Shown here in pieces: positions 9,005 to 18,531 of a stretch of DNA of 64,000 nt; the stretch's first letter is position 1; every line of letters starts with the position of its first letter. The translations under genes were made by a program, and so were the position numbers. Where the stretch lies: the NCBI RefSeq assembly GCF_000718985.1, contig NZ_JODL01000002.1, positions 1 through 64,000 of the forward strand, read 5' to 3'. The stretch comes from Streptomyces megasporus (GTDB lineage Bacteria; Actinomycetota; Actinomycetes; Streptomycetales; Streptomycetaceae). Under the pieces are notes generated by a model, which worked only from the letters and a program-made list of their open reading frames with translations, ran no database searches and had not been told where the DNA came from.

Positions 9005-9369
9005 GACGGCCTCCTGGGTCAGGGGAGGGAACGGAACGGAAAACGCGAGCGGGGACCGTTCCCCCGCCGACGCCCAGTCAATCCGGAAACGGCGGGAGAG
9101 GCCATCGTCGAGAGACTCACCCCCATGTTCGCGCGTCTACACCCGGGTCCGTGGACGCACGCACGGGTGTGCTGATCGACACCCGCCGGATGCCCGGCGA
9201 CCGTCGCCCGCCGCCGACCTGCCGCGCGGTACGGACGCCACGATCGGCGCGGCGGTCCGGCAGGTCGGCTACGGCAGCGCGTTCGCGCCCGGTACCGCCT
9301 TCCGACGCCCGTACGGCGTCGGCCCGCCGCGGTACCGGACGGAGACCGGCGGCGGAGCCGGAACGGAAT
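9005..9369. other. Intergenic region, nothing recognised
   Basis: 365 bp between the 5' end of the DUF1772 gene and the 3' end of the sensor phosphatase gene, both on the minus strand. It presumably holds the DUF1772 promoter. I found no convincing small gene, hairpin or repeat. Confidence 0.4.
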
Positions 9370-11793
9370 TCACAGGGAACTCGTGAGGGACTGTTCGGTC
9401 CAGATGGTCTTGCCGGACGAGGTGTACCGGCTGCCCCAGCGGTGGGTGACCTGGGCGATGAGGAACAGGCCGCGGCCGCCCTCGTCGGTCAGCCGGGCCC
9501 GGCGCAGGTGCGGCTGGGTCTGGCTGGGGTCGGAGACCTCGCAGATCAGCGTCTTGTCCCTGATCAACCGCAGCCCGATGGGCGGACCGGCGTAGCGGAT
9601 GGCGTTGGTGATCAACTCGCTGACGATCAGCTCGGTGGTGAACGTCAACTCCTCCAGGCCCCAGGCGGTGAGCTGGTCGGTGACCAGGTCACGAGCCTGG
9701 GCGACGACGGTGGGGTCGGCCGTGAACCGCCAGGAGGCGGTGGCGTCGTCGGACAGGGCCCGCACCTTGGCCACCAGGAGGGCCACATCGCCGGTCGGCG
9801 GCTCGGTCAGGACGTGGTCGAGCACGGCGTGCCCGATCTCGGTGGGCGGCCTGCCGGCCGCCACGGCGCTCTCCAGGCTCTCGTTCAACCGTTCCAGCCG
9901 CGCGCCGGAGTGGCCCTCGGCGCCGTGGTCGATCAGTTCGTTGGTGTAGAAGGCCAGCACATGGCCCGGTCCGAGGTGCAGTTCGAGGGGGTCGAAGGGC
10001 ATGCCGCCCAGGCCCAGGGCCGGTCCCGGCCGGAGGTCCACGCAGCGGGCCCCTCCTCCCGTACCGGTCAGGACGGGCGGCGGATGCCCCGCGCTGGCCA
10101 TGGCGCACCGTCCGGTGACCGGGTCGTACACGCAGTACAGGCAGGTGGCGCCGACCACGCTGTTCTCACCGCCGTTCGACTGGGACTCGGTGGCGGACAG
10201 CCGGACGACGAGGTCGTCCAGGTGGGTGAGCAGTTCCTCCGGGGCGAGGTCCAGATCGGCGAGGGTCTGGACGGCCGTGCGGAGCCTGCCCATGGTGGCC
10301 GTCGCGCCGAGGCCGTGCCCGGCCACGTCGCCGATGACGAAGGCCACCCGGGAGGAGGACAGCGGGATGACGTCGTACCAGCAGCCGCCCACCCCCGCCG
10401 CGGTGCCGGCCGGCACGTAGGTCCCGGCGGTCTCCGCCGCGCTGAGCTCCACCCCGGCCGGCGGCAGCAGGCTGCGCTGGAGGCTCTCGACGGTGCGGAG
10501 TTCGGAGGTGTAGCGCCGGGCGTTCTCCACGCTCAGCGCGGCCCGGGAGGCGATCTCCTCCACCAGGGGGACGTCGTCCTCGGTGAAGGGCGTGCGGTTC
10601 CCGGTGCGCCACAGTGCCAGGGCTCCCAGGACGTGGCCGCGGGCACGCAGGGGGACGGCCAGCAACGAGGTCGCCGTGTCGGGGAGCACCAGCCGCCGCC
10701 ACTCCGGGGTGGTGGGCCCCTGCCGCCGCAAGGCGGTCAGATCGGTCGCGAGGACGGGCCGCCCGCCGCGGATGGCGTCGTTCTCGGCCCCCTGCGGGTG
10801 GAGCCTCTCCTGCCGCTGGTGGACCTCCGGGGGCCAGGCGCCGTCGGCGGAGGCCACCGCGACCCGGCACATCGGCGTGTCCTGGGAGTAGGTGCCGGGT
10901 TCCTGCCCGTGGAGGATCGCATCCACCAGGTCCACGCACGCCAGGTCGGCGAAGTCGGGGACCAGGATCCTGGTCAGCTCCTCGGCGTTGTGGACGATGT
11001 CCAGGGTCTGCCCCAGGCGGGCGGCGGCGGCGTGGAGGAGGGCCATCCGCCGGCGGGTCGTGCGCTGCTCGGTGACCTCGGTGAGGACCACCGCGACCCC
11101 GATGACGCGCTCGCGTGTGTCCTGGAGCCGGAAGGCCGACAAGGACACCAGCCGGTCCTCCTGGGGAGCGATCAGCCGCCGTGCCGAACTCTCCCAGTCG
11201 ATCAGCGGCTCGCCGCTCTCCAGGACTCGCCGCAGCCTCTCCTCGATGGCTTCGGCGTCCTCCGCCACCAGGATCTGTTCGAGCCTGGCGCCGTACCACT
11301 TGTTCGGGGTGTCGGGGGGCTCCTTCAGGCCGAAGTACTCCGGATCGAGGTTCACCCGGGTCATCCGCAGGTCGGTGTCGTGGACGACCAGGCCGATGCG
11401 GCTCTGGTTGAACAGGGCGCGCAGCAGCGCCTGGTCCTCCGTCCGCCGCCGTCCCAGGGCCGAGGGCACGGCGCAGACCAGGAACCGTGCCGCGCTCCCC
11501 GCGGGGAGCGCCAGCACCTCGGCGTCCACGTCGACCGTCGAGCCGTCGCGGTGCCTCAGAGCCGTGCGGATCTCCGAGGACCCGCCCGGGGCCATGCCGA
11601 ACGGCTCGTGCCAGGAGGCGGGCTCGGTGCCCAGGTCCGTCATGCTCCGCCCGCGGAGCTCGGTCACGGAGTGGCCGGTCAGGTCCAGCACCGGGGTCGT
11701 GCACTGCAGCACGACGCCGTGTCCGTCCAGCACGAACACGACCGCGCCGTCCGATGTGGGGCCGGTGTCGTGAAGGTGCGTGGTCGGGTCCAC
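9370..11793 (-). CDS. PAS-PAS-GAF-SpoIIE-HATPase sensor phosphatase (RsbU/P-type regulator)
   Basis: Multidomain signalling protein of about 807 residues: two PAS folds (about 12-110 and 130-240), a GAF domain (about 265-415), a PP2C-type SpoIIE phosphatase domain (about 450-650, GDVAGHGLGATATMG with the metal-binding Asp) and a C-terminal GHKL anti-sigma-kinase-like ATPase (ELITNAIRYA N-box, DEGGRGLFLI G-box). Such proteins control anti-sigma-factor antagonists by dephosphorylation and may also bind or phosphorylate partners. The GTG at 11791-11793 is preferred to upstream starts because a GGAG..AGG purine tract is 7-14 bases upstream and the further 97 codons are Arg/Pro-rich. The regulated sigma factor is unknown; a STAS protein is encoded at 39039, far away. 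Confidence 0.9.
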   Translation of the reverse strand: MDPTTHLHDTGPTSDGAVVFVLDGHGVVLQCTTPVLDLTGHSVTELRGRSMTDLGTEPASWHEPFGMAPGGSSEIRTALRHRDGSTVDVDAEVLALPAGSAARFLVCAVPSALGRRRTEDQALLRALFNQSRIGLVVHDTDLRMTRVNLDPEYFGLKEPPDTPNKWYGARLEQILVAEDAEAIEERLRRVLESGEPLIDWESSARRLIAPQEDRLVSLSAFRLQDTRERVIGVAVVLTEVTEQRTTRRRMALLHAAAARLGQTLDIVHNAEELTRILVPDFADLACVDLVDAILHGQEPGTYSQDTPMCRVAVASADGAWPPEVHQRQERLHPQGAENDAIRGGRPVLATDLTALRRQGPTTPEWRRLVLPDTATSLLAVPLRARGHVLGALALWRTGNRTPFTEDDVPLVEEIASRAALSVENARRYTSELRTVESLQRSLLPPAGVELSAAETAGTYVPAGTAAGVGGCWYDVIPLSSSRVAFVIGDVAGHGLGATATMGRLRTAVQTLADLDLAPEELLTHLDDLVVRLSATESQSNGGENSVVGATCLYCVYDPVTGRCAMASAGHPPPVLTGTGGGARCVDLRPGPALGLGGMPFDPLELHLGPGHVLAFYTNELIDHGAEGHSGARLERLNESLESAVAAGRPPTEIGHAVLDHVLTEPPTGDVALLVAKVRALSDDATASWRFTADPTVVAQARDLVTDQLTAWGLEELTFTTELIVSELITNAIRYAGPPIGLRLIRDKTLICEVSDPSQTQPHLRRARLTDEGGRGLFLIAQVTHRWGSRYTSSGKTIWTEQSLTSSL

Positions 11794-12005
11794 TCGATTG
11801 CCTCGCTCCGGGAAAGTGCGACGCTGCTTCGGCCATTCAAACCCGAGCGGGGCCCTCGCGCACGACGACAACGGTCCGTGCGCGGGCTCCGTCGGGCGCG
11901 TACCGCTGGAGGAGACGAGTACCCCGGGCGCCCGTCGGGAACCTCGGGGCGGGCACTCGGAGCGCCGGGGGAGGGGACGGGGGACCGCGGCCCCTTGATG
12001 GAACC

Positions 12006-12022
12006 GCTCCCATGTTGGGAGC
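12006..12022. promoter_or_regulatory. Everted pair of CebR-like half-sites
   Basis: GCTCCCA-TGT-TGGGAGC: perfect 7-bp arms with a 3-bp spacer. Each arm is a CebR half-site, but the order is reversed relative to the operator at 12151. It lies 128 bp upstream of that operator and could be an auxiliary operator, or just a hairpin. Confidence 0.35.
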
Positions 12023-12119
12023 ACGGGATTTCGCGCTCCTCCGGGGTGGCGCACTCTTCCGCCTGAGGCCTCGGGCCTGTTCACATGCGCGTCACGTTCG
12101 ACTTACCCGGTAGTTCCCC

Positions 12120-12147
12120 TTGACGCGGAACTCAGCGCGGCTACTCT
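12120..12147 (+). promoter_or_regulatory. Predicted promoter of the GH6 cellulase
   Basis: TTGACG (12120-12125) and TACTCT (12142-12147) are separated by 16 bp, a good match to the principal sigma factor consensus in Streptomyces. The CebR-type palindrome begins 3 bp downstream of the -10 box, so a bound repressor would cover the transcription start. Confidence 0.6.
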
Positions 12148-12150
12148 TTT

Positions 12151-12164
12151 TGGGAGCGCTCCCA
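12151..12164. promoter_or_regulatory. CebR operator (perfect 14-bp palindrome)
   Basis: TGGGAGCGCTCCCA is the known CebR-binding sequence in Streptomyces; CebR represses cellobiose and cellulose genes until cello-oligosaccharides bind it. The site overlaps the predicted start of transcription of the cellulase gene. The cebR gene itself is not in the window. Confidence 0.85.
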
Positions 12165-12285
12165 CGCTGTGTCCCCCATCACACACTCCGGGTCGGCGGT
12201 CGGTGGCCGACGGTCGGCGTCCACCGTGGTGCCGTACCGCCGATCCGGTGACCGCGCCCCCGTGATCCGCGCTCACCTCCATTAA

Positions 12286-13425
<1,140 letters not shown>

Positions 13426-13457
13426 ACGGCGGCACGACGGTCGGGAGAGGACACTCC

Positions 13458-13898
13458 GTGGAACTGTTGGACAGGCACAAGGACCACGTACTCGCGCTCT
13501 ACCGCATGGTGGTGGGGCTGCTGTTCGCCTGCCACGGCGCGGCGACCTTGTTCGACGTGCTCGGCGGCCCCCACGGCGGCCACGTGCCGGAGGTCGGCCA
13601 GTGGCCGAGCTGGTGGGCGGCGCTCATCCAACTCGTCGGCGGCGTCCTGGTGATGCTCGGTCTGGGGACGCGGGGCGCCGCGCTGCTCTGCTCCGGCTCG
13701 ATGGCGTACGCCTACTTCGTCAAGCACCAGCCCGGCGCGCTCTTCCCCATCGAGAACGGCGGGGAGGCCGCCGCGATGTTCTGCTGGGCCTTCCTGCTGA
13801 TAGCCGCTCTCGGTCCCGGTGCGTGGGCGCTGGGTTCGCTGTTCGACCGCGCCCACCGCGCGGCCGGCGACGAGGGGGTGAGGGTCACCGCCGTCTGA
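13458..13898 (+). CDS. DoxX-family membrane protein
   Basis: Small integral membrane protein of about 146 residues with four predicted helices (ALYRMVVGLLFACHG, AALIQLVGGVLVMLGL, GAALLCSGSMAYAYF, AAMFCWAFLLIAALG), typical of the DoxX family, several members of which work with redox or thiol systems. The GTG at 13458 has GGAGAGG eight bases upstream; an earlier GTG at 13422 overlaps the cellulase stop and would add 12 residues. Cotranscription with the cellulase gene is likely from spacing, but no functional link is evident. Confidence 0.82.
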   Translation: MELLDRHKDHVLALYRMVVGLLFACHGAATLFDVLGGPHGGHVPEVGQWPSWWAALIQLVGGVLVMLGLGTRGAALLCSGSMAYAYFVKHQPGALFPIENGGEAAAMFCWAFLLIAALGPGAWALGSLFDRAHRAAGDEGVRVTAV

Positions 13899-13923
13899 GG
13901 GGACCTCGGACGGCGGTACGGGG

Positions 13924-13961
13924 ACGGTCGGCGCCGCGGACGATCCCGCGGCGCCGACCGT
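13924..13961. terminator. Bidirectional hairpin terminator
   Basis: A perfect 15-bp stem (ACGGTCGGCGCCGCG and its complement, 13924-13938 and 13947-13961) with an 8-base loop. It lies between the convergent DoxX (+) and ROK regulator (-) genes. Confidence 0.88.
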
Positions 13962-13975
13962 GCGTTCGGTGCCGC

Positions 13976-15262
13976 TCAGGCGCCCGCGGACCGCACGGCG
14001 ACGGGCTCGGAGTCCGCCAGGTTGTCCGGCAGGCGCAACCCCTGCCGCAGCGGCACGAGCTCCGACTGGAGCACCATGGCCGCCGCGCCGATCGCGGGCG
14101 CGGTGGCGGCCGACCGCGAGAGCCGGACGGCCACCGGGTGCGCCGCGCGGGAGAAGAACGCGCGGTCGAGTTCCTCCTGCACCACGGGCAGGTACACCGA
14201 GCCGGCGATCGCCAGGCCCGGACCGGTGAGCACCACCAGTTCGAGGTCCATGATGTTGGCGAGCGTGCGGGCGGCCACCGCCAGGTACCGCGCCGAACGC
14301 TCCAGGAGGGCGCGCGCCCCCGGCTCGCCGCGGCGTGCGGCGCGGGTGACCGCGGCGAAGTCCGCGGTCACGGACGGCGGCCGATGGCGCCTGGAGTCGG
14401 CGTCCAGACCCGCCGCGCGGGCCAGCGCCTCGTCGGCGCGGGCGGCGGCGACGACCGCGGCGGGCCCGGCCAGCGCCTCGACGCAGCCGCGGGCCCCGCA
14501 CCAGCACTCGGGCCCCTCCACGTCCAGGCAACTGTGGCCGATCTCGCCGGCGTTGCCGCTGGCGCCGCGGTAGGTGATCCCGTCGACCAGCAGGCCCGCG
14601 CCGATGCCGGTGCCCATGTACAGGGCCGCGAAGGTGGCGGTGCCGCCGACGCCGCCGGACCAGTGCTCGCCGAGGGCCGCCGCCGTGGCATCGTTGTCGG
14701 AGACGACCGGCAGCCCGGTGGCCTCCTGGAGGGCCCGGTCGAGCGGGAAGTCCTCCCAGTGCCGCATCAGGGGCGGGGTCAGCCGCATCCCGCTGGTGGG
14801 GGAGAGGGGACCGGGGGAGACCAGCCCCAGACCGAGGACGCGTTCGCGTTTGACGCCCACGCCGTCGATGAGCGCGTCGACCTCGCCCGCCATCCGCTCG
14901 ACGACCGCCGGGGGGTCCTCGGCGCCCACGCCCGCCCGGGACATCCGGGCCACCACCGAACCGCCGAGGTTGGTCAGGACGTAGGTGAGGCCGGCGTGGT
15001 CGAGGTGGACCCCCACCGCGTACCGGGACGACTGGTTGAGCTGGAGCAGCACCCGACGCTTGCCGCCGGTGGACTCGGCGCGGCCGGTCTCGACCACGAG
15101 CCCGTCGTCGATGAGGCGGCGCACGACGGTCGAGATCGTCGCGCCCGTGAAACCGGTCGCGTTGATGAGGCCGACCCGGCTGATGGTGCCAGCCGCGCGG
15201 ATCACGTCGAGCACGGCCGCCCTGCTGCTCGCGTGGGCCGTGGCCCGCGCCGGTCCGCTCAC
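13976..15262 (-). CDS. ROK-family transcriptional regulator
   Basis: Sugar-responsive regulator of 428 residues. The N-terminus is a winged helix-turn-helix (AAVLDVIRAAGTISRVGLINATGFTGATIS, about residues 13-42), followed by a ROK kinase-like fold with the zinc motif CWCGARGCVE. The GTG at 15260-15262 has GGAGGAATCA directly upstream. It is divergent from the Opp/Dpp-type importer operon, so it most likely controls that operon. A near-identical promoter element before the importer and before the beta-mannosidase suggests it controls both. The effector is probably a mannose-containing sugar, which is inference. Confidence 0.92.
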   Translation of the reverse strand: MSGPARATAHASSRAAVLDVIRAAGTISRVGLINATGFTGATISTVVRRLIDDGLVVETGRAESTGGKRRVLLQLNQSSRYAVGVHLDHAGLTYVLTNLGGSVVARMSRAGVGAEDPPAVVERMAGEVDALIDGVGVKRERVLGLGLVSPGPLSPTSGMRLTPPLMRHWEDFPLDRALQEATGLPVVSDNDATAAALGEHWSGGVGGTATFAALYMGTGIGAGLLVDGITYRGASGNAGEIGHSCLDVEGPECWCGARGCVEALAGPAAVVAAARADEALARAAGLDADSRRHRPPSVTADFAAVTRAARRGEPGARALLERSARYLAVAARTLANIMDLELVVLTGPGLAIAGSVYLPVVQEELDRAFFSRAAHPVAVRLSRSAATAPAIGAAAMVLQSELVPLRQGLRLPDNLADSEPVAVRSAGA

Positions 15263-15768
15263 TGATTCCTCCGCCCGCGCCCCGTCCGGGCGCTCACACC
15301 GTCGATGCGGTCCGCGCGGACGGGCCGCCCGGACACGAACCGTCAGTTTATTTGCCTGATGAATGGGGGCAAGTGTCCGGTCTGCGTGGCCGGACGCGGT
15401 TCCTTCCGGGTTTCTCCGTGCCGTCGGGCCTCTTCCCCGCAACGGTCTTCCGGAAAGCGCCTCGTTCCTCTCTCTCCCCTCATATCCTGCCTCGCGTCCC
15501 GTGGAGCGCCCGCGGACTCCCCACCCCCGACGCGACTTCGGCGACGGCCGTCCCGTGACGTCGTCGCGGCTCCCCGACGCCTTGGTGAGGCTTCACGCCC
15601 GGTCACGGTTCCCCCGTGAGACTCCATGGCGACGGAGTGTGACAGAAGTATTGACTTTCTTTCTTCGCCGACTTAACAATCGCCCCACGCGAGCGACCCC
15701 GCCCGCCCACGAGGCGGCCCGATGGCACACCGACGTGCCCCTCCAGTCACGAGAGGAACCGATCCAAC
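15263..15768. other. Divergent regulatory region between ROK regulator and importer
   Basis: 506 bp with no convincing gene. The importer-side promoter element at 15651-15681 is listed separately. Near the ROK start, CAGTTTATTTGCC (15345-15357) is an AT-rich stretch that loosely resembles T-rich ROK operators and could be the autoregulatory site. Confidence 0.5.
15651..15681 (+). promoter_or_regulatory. Promoter/operator element shared with the beta-mannosidase gene
   Basis: Begins TTGACTTTCTTTCTTCG and ends TTAACAATC. It is identical at 24 of 31 positions to 23869-23899, in the same orientation to its downstream gene. TTGACT serves as -35 and TAACAA as -10. Such conservation in a GC-rich genome implies a common regulator, most simply the adjacent ROK protein. 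Confidence 0.65.
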
Positions 15769-17454
15769 ATGTCCCAGCAAGCAAGACGCCGCCGTGCGCG
15801 CGTCGCGGCGACCGGCATGGCCGCCATCGCCCTGCTGGCCACGGCGTGCTCGGCGGAGTCGAGCGCCGGAGGCGGCGGCGGGAACGAGACCCTGGTGGTC
15901 TACACGGGGCAGGCGGGCGACTACCAGGCCAACTTCAACCCGTTCTCGCCGACGCTCATCGAGGGACCGGGCACGATCTTCGAGTCGCTCTTCTACTTCA
16001 ACCAGGTCCGCGACGAGCCCGCGAAGCCGCTGCTGGGCACCGAGTACTCCTGGAACGAGGACGGCACCGAGCTGACGGTCACCCTGCGCGAGGGCGTCAA
16101 GTGGAGCGACGGCGAGGCGTTCACCGCGGACGACGTGGTCTTCACGCTGGACATGATCTCCCGGCACAAGGAGATGAACGGCACCGGCTACCAGGGCAAG
16201 GCCGAGGCGCTCGACGACACCCACGTCAAGATCACCTTCGAGGAGCCGTCCTACATGGACGGGCCGCAGATCCTCGGCAAGATCTTCATCGTCCCCGAGC
16301 ACGTCTGGAAGGACGTCGAGGAGCCCGCCAAGGACACCGTCCGCGAGCCCGTCGGCACCGGCCCCTTCACGCTGGGGGAGTTCAAGGGCCAGGCCTTCAC
16401 CCTCAAGGCCAACCCCGACTACTGGGACGGCGAGCCGGCCGTCAAGCAGGTCCGCTACCTGGCCCTGTCGGGCAACCAGGCCGGCGCGGACGCCCTGGCG
16501 GCCGGGAAGATCGACTGGCAGACCGGTCCCGTCCCGGACATGCAGAACGTCGAGAAGAACTACCCCGGCTACAAGGCCGTGACGGTCCCGCTCAACCAGA
16601 CCGTCCTGATGACCTGCTCCAACGCCGAGTTGGGCTGCGAGGGGCCGCAGACGGACCCGGCGGTGCGCAGGGCGATCTACTACGCCATGGACCGCACCCA
16701 GCTCAACTCGCTGGCGTTCCAGAACACCTCCAGCCAGATCTCCCCCGGATTCGCGCAGGTGGAGAGCAGCGAGGAACTCATCTCCGGCAAGCTCCGGGAG
16801 AGCCTGGCGCCGATGCGGGCGAGTGCCTCCAAAGCGGAGAGGATCCTCGAGGACGCCGGCTACGCCAAGGGCTCGGACGGCGTCTACGCCAAGGACGGGC
16901 GGAAGCTCTCCCTGACCGTCCGGGTCGTCTCCGGCTGGACCGACTACATCACCGCGGTCGACACCCTGGCCGAGCAGCTCAAGAAGGTCGGCATCAAGGT
17001 CACCCCGCAGCAGTCCTCCTGGAACGAGTGGTCCGAGGCCCGCGGTCAGGGCACCTACCAACTGCTGATCGACTCGCTGTACCCGGGGCCGGCACCCGAC
17101 CCCTTCTACGTCTACAGCTACTTCTTCGGCACCGAGACCACCGCCAAGGTCGGCGAGACGGCGAACCCGAACTTCGCCCGGTACAGCAACCCCAAGGTCG
17201 ACAAGGCGCTCCGGGAGCTCAAGAAGCTCGCCCCCGACGCGGCGAAGGAACGCCAGAAGCGGTACGACGTCATCCAGACCGAGCTGGAGCGGGACATGCC
17301 GTACATCCCGATCCTGACCGGCGGCACCACCAGCGAGTACCACGCCTCGAAGTTCGAGGGATGGCCGACGGAGTACAACCTCTACGCCGTCCCGGCGGTC
17401 TGGAGCCGCCCCGACCAGGCGCAGATCTACAAGGCCCTGAAGCCGGCCGGCTGA
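15769..17454 (+). CDS. ABC transporter solute-binding lipoprotein, family 5 (Opp/Dpp type)
   Basis: Extracytoplasmic substrate-binding lipoprotein of 561 residues. The signal peptide has an Arg-rich N-region and a lipobox LLATAC with Cys27. Family 5 signatures include REGVKWSDGEAFTADDVVFTL and the late FYVYSYFFGT region. Family 5 proteins were first known for peptides, but many bind oligosaccharides such as cellobiose and mannobiose. The linked alpha-galactosidase and beta-mannosidase suggest that the ligand is a (galacto)manno-oligosaccharide. It heads the operon and lies 87 bp downstream of the shared promoter element. Confidence 0.92.
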   Translation: MSQQARRRRARVAATGMAAIALLATACSAESSAGGGGGNETLVVYTGQAGDYQANFNPFSPTLIEGPGTIFESLFYFNQVRDEPAKPLLGTEYSWNEDGTELTVTLREGVKWSDGEAFTADDVVFTLDMISRHKEMNGTGYQGKAEALDDTHVKITFEEPSYMDGPQILGKIFIVPEHVWKDVEEPAKDTVREPVGTGPFTLGEFKGQAFTLKANPDYWDGEPAVKQVRYLALSGNQAGADALAAGKIDWQTGPVPDMQNVEKNYPGYKAVTVPLNQTVLMTCSNAELGCEGPQTDPAVRRAIYYAMDRTQLNSLAFQNTSSQISPGFAQVESSEELISGKLRESLAPMRASASKAERILEDAGYAKGSDGVYAKDGRKLSLTVRVVSGWTDYITAVDTLAEQLKKVGIKVTPQQSSWNEWSEARGQGTYQLLIDSLYPGPAPDPFYVYSYFFGTETTAKVGETANPNFARYSNPKVDKALRELKKLAPDAAKERQKRYDVIQTELERDMPYIPILTGGTTSEYHASKFEGWPTEYNLYAVPAVWSRPDQAQIYKALKPAG

Positions 17455-17522
17455 CGGCCCCGCGGCGGTGAACGGTTCCGAGGGGAAGACGGAGGGACGG
17501 ACAGAATGATAGGCGGACATCG

Positions 17523-18515
17523 GTGAGGTACTACGCCCGGAAGCTCGGGTTCTATCTCGTCGCCCTCTGGGCGGCGCTGACCCTGAACTTCTTCATACCG
17601 AGGCTGATGCCGGGAAACCCGGTGGACACCCTCATGGCGAAGCTGCAACAGCGCGGCGGCGCAACCGATCCCTCGATCCGCAGGTCCTACGAGCTTCTCC
17701 TCGGAACCGACACCGGAGACCCCCTGATCGGCCAGTACGTCTCGTACCTGGCCAACATGTTCCGCGGCGACCTGGGCGTCTCGGTGAGCGTCTTCCCGAC
17801 CGACGTCTCCACCGTCATCGCCGACGCCCTGCCCTGGACGATCGTGCTGGTGGGCCTCGCGACCCTGATCTCGTTCCTGCTCGGCGTCGGGCTCGGCACC
17901 CTCGTCGGCTGGAAGCGCGGCACCTGGCTCGACTCGCTCGTCCCGGCCACCACCGTCCTGGCCGCGGTGCCGTACTTCTGGCTGGCGCTGATCCTGGTCG
18001 CGATCTTCGCCTCGACCCTGAGGTGGTTCCCCCTCAACGGCGGGTACGACGTGATCCTGAGCCCCGGCTGGAACGGCGAGTTCATCGCGTCCGCCGTCTA
18101 CCACGGCACCCTGCCCGCCCTGACGATCGTGATCTCCTCGGTCGGCGGCTGGCTGCTGGGCATGCGGAACATGATGGTCTCGACGGTCTCGGAGGACCAC
18201 ATCCTCACCGCCCGGGCCAAGGGGCTGCGCGACAGCCGCATCATGACCCGCTACGCCGCCCGCAACGCGGTCCTGCCCTCGGTCGCCGGATTCGCGATCT
18301 CCCTGGGGTTCGTGGTCTCCGGCTCGATCATCACCGAGCAGGTCTTCTCCTACCCCGGCATCGGGTCGAGGCTCCTACAGGCCGTGGAGAACAACGACTA
18401 CGCCCTGATGCAGGGGATCTTCCTGGTCATCACGGTGGCGGTGCTGGGCGCCAACCTGGTCGTCGACCTGCTGTACGGCCTGATCGACCCCCGCACCCGC
18501 GCCGGCAACCGATAA
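17523..18515 (+). CDS. ABC transporter permease, DppB/OppB type
   Basis: Inner-membrane permease of 330 residues with about six helices, starting RYYARKLGFYLVALWAALTLNFF. The cytoplasmic EAA-like loop that contacts the ATPase is seen in ARAKGLRDSRIMTRYAARNAVLP. The GTG start at 17523 follows a purine-rich stretch. It is 68 bp downstream of the binding-protein gene and 16 bp upstream of the permease-ATPase fusion. It forms the translocation channel together with the permease half of that fusion. Confidence 0.92.
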   Translation: MRYYARKLGFYLVALWAALTLNFFIPRLMPGNPVDTLMAKLQQRGGATDPSIRRSYELLLGTDTGDPLIGQYVSYLANMFRGDLGVSVSVFPTDVSTVIADALPWTIVLVGLATLISFLLGVGLGTLVGWKRGTWLDSLVPATTVLAAVPYFWLALILVAIFASTLRWFPLNGGYDVILSPGWNGEFIASAVYHGTLPALTIVISSVGGWLLGMRNMMVSTVSEDHILTARAKGLRDSRIMTRYAARNAVLPSVAGFAISLGFVVSGSIITEQVFSYPGIGSRLLQAVENNDYALMQGIFLVITVAVLGANLVVDLLYGLIDPRTRAGNR

Positions 18516-18531
18516 CCGAGGAGCCGACACC

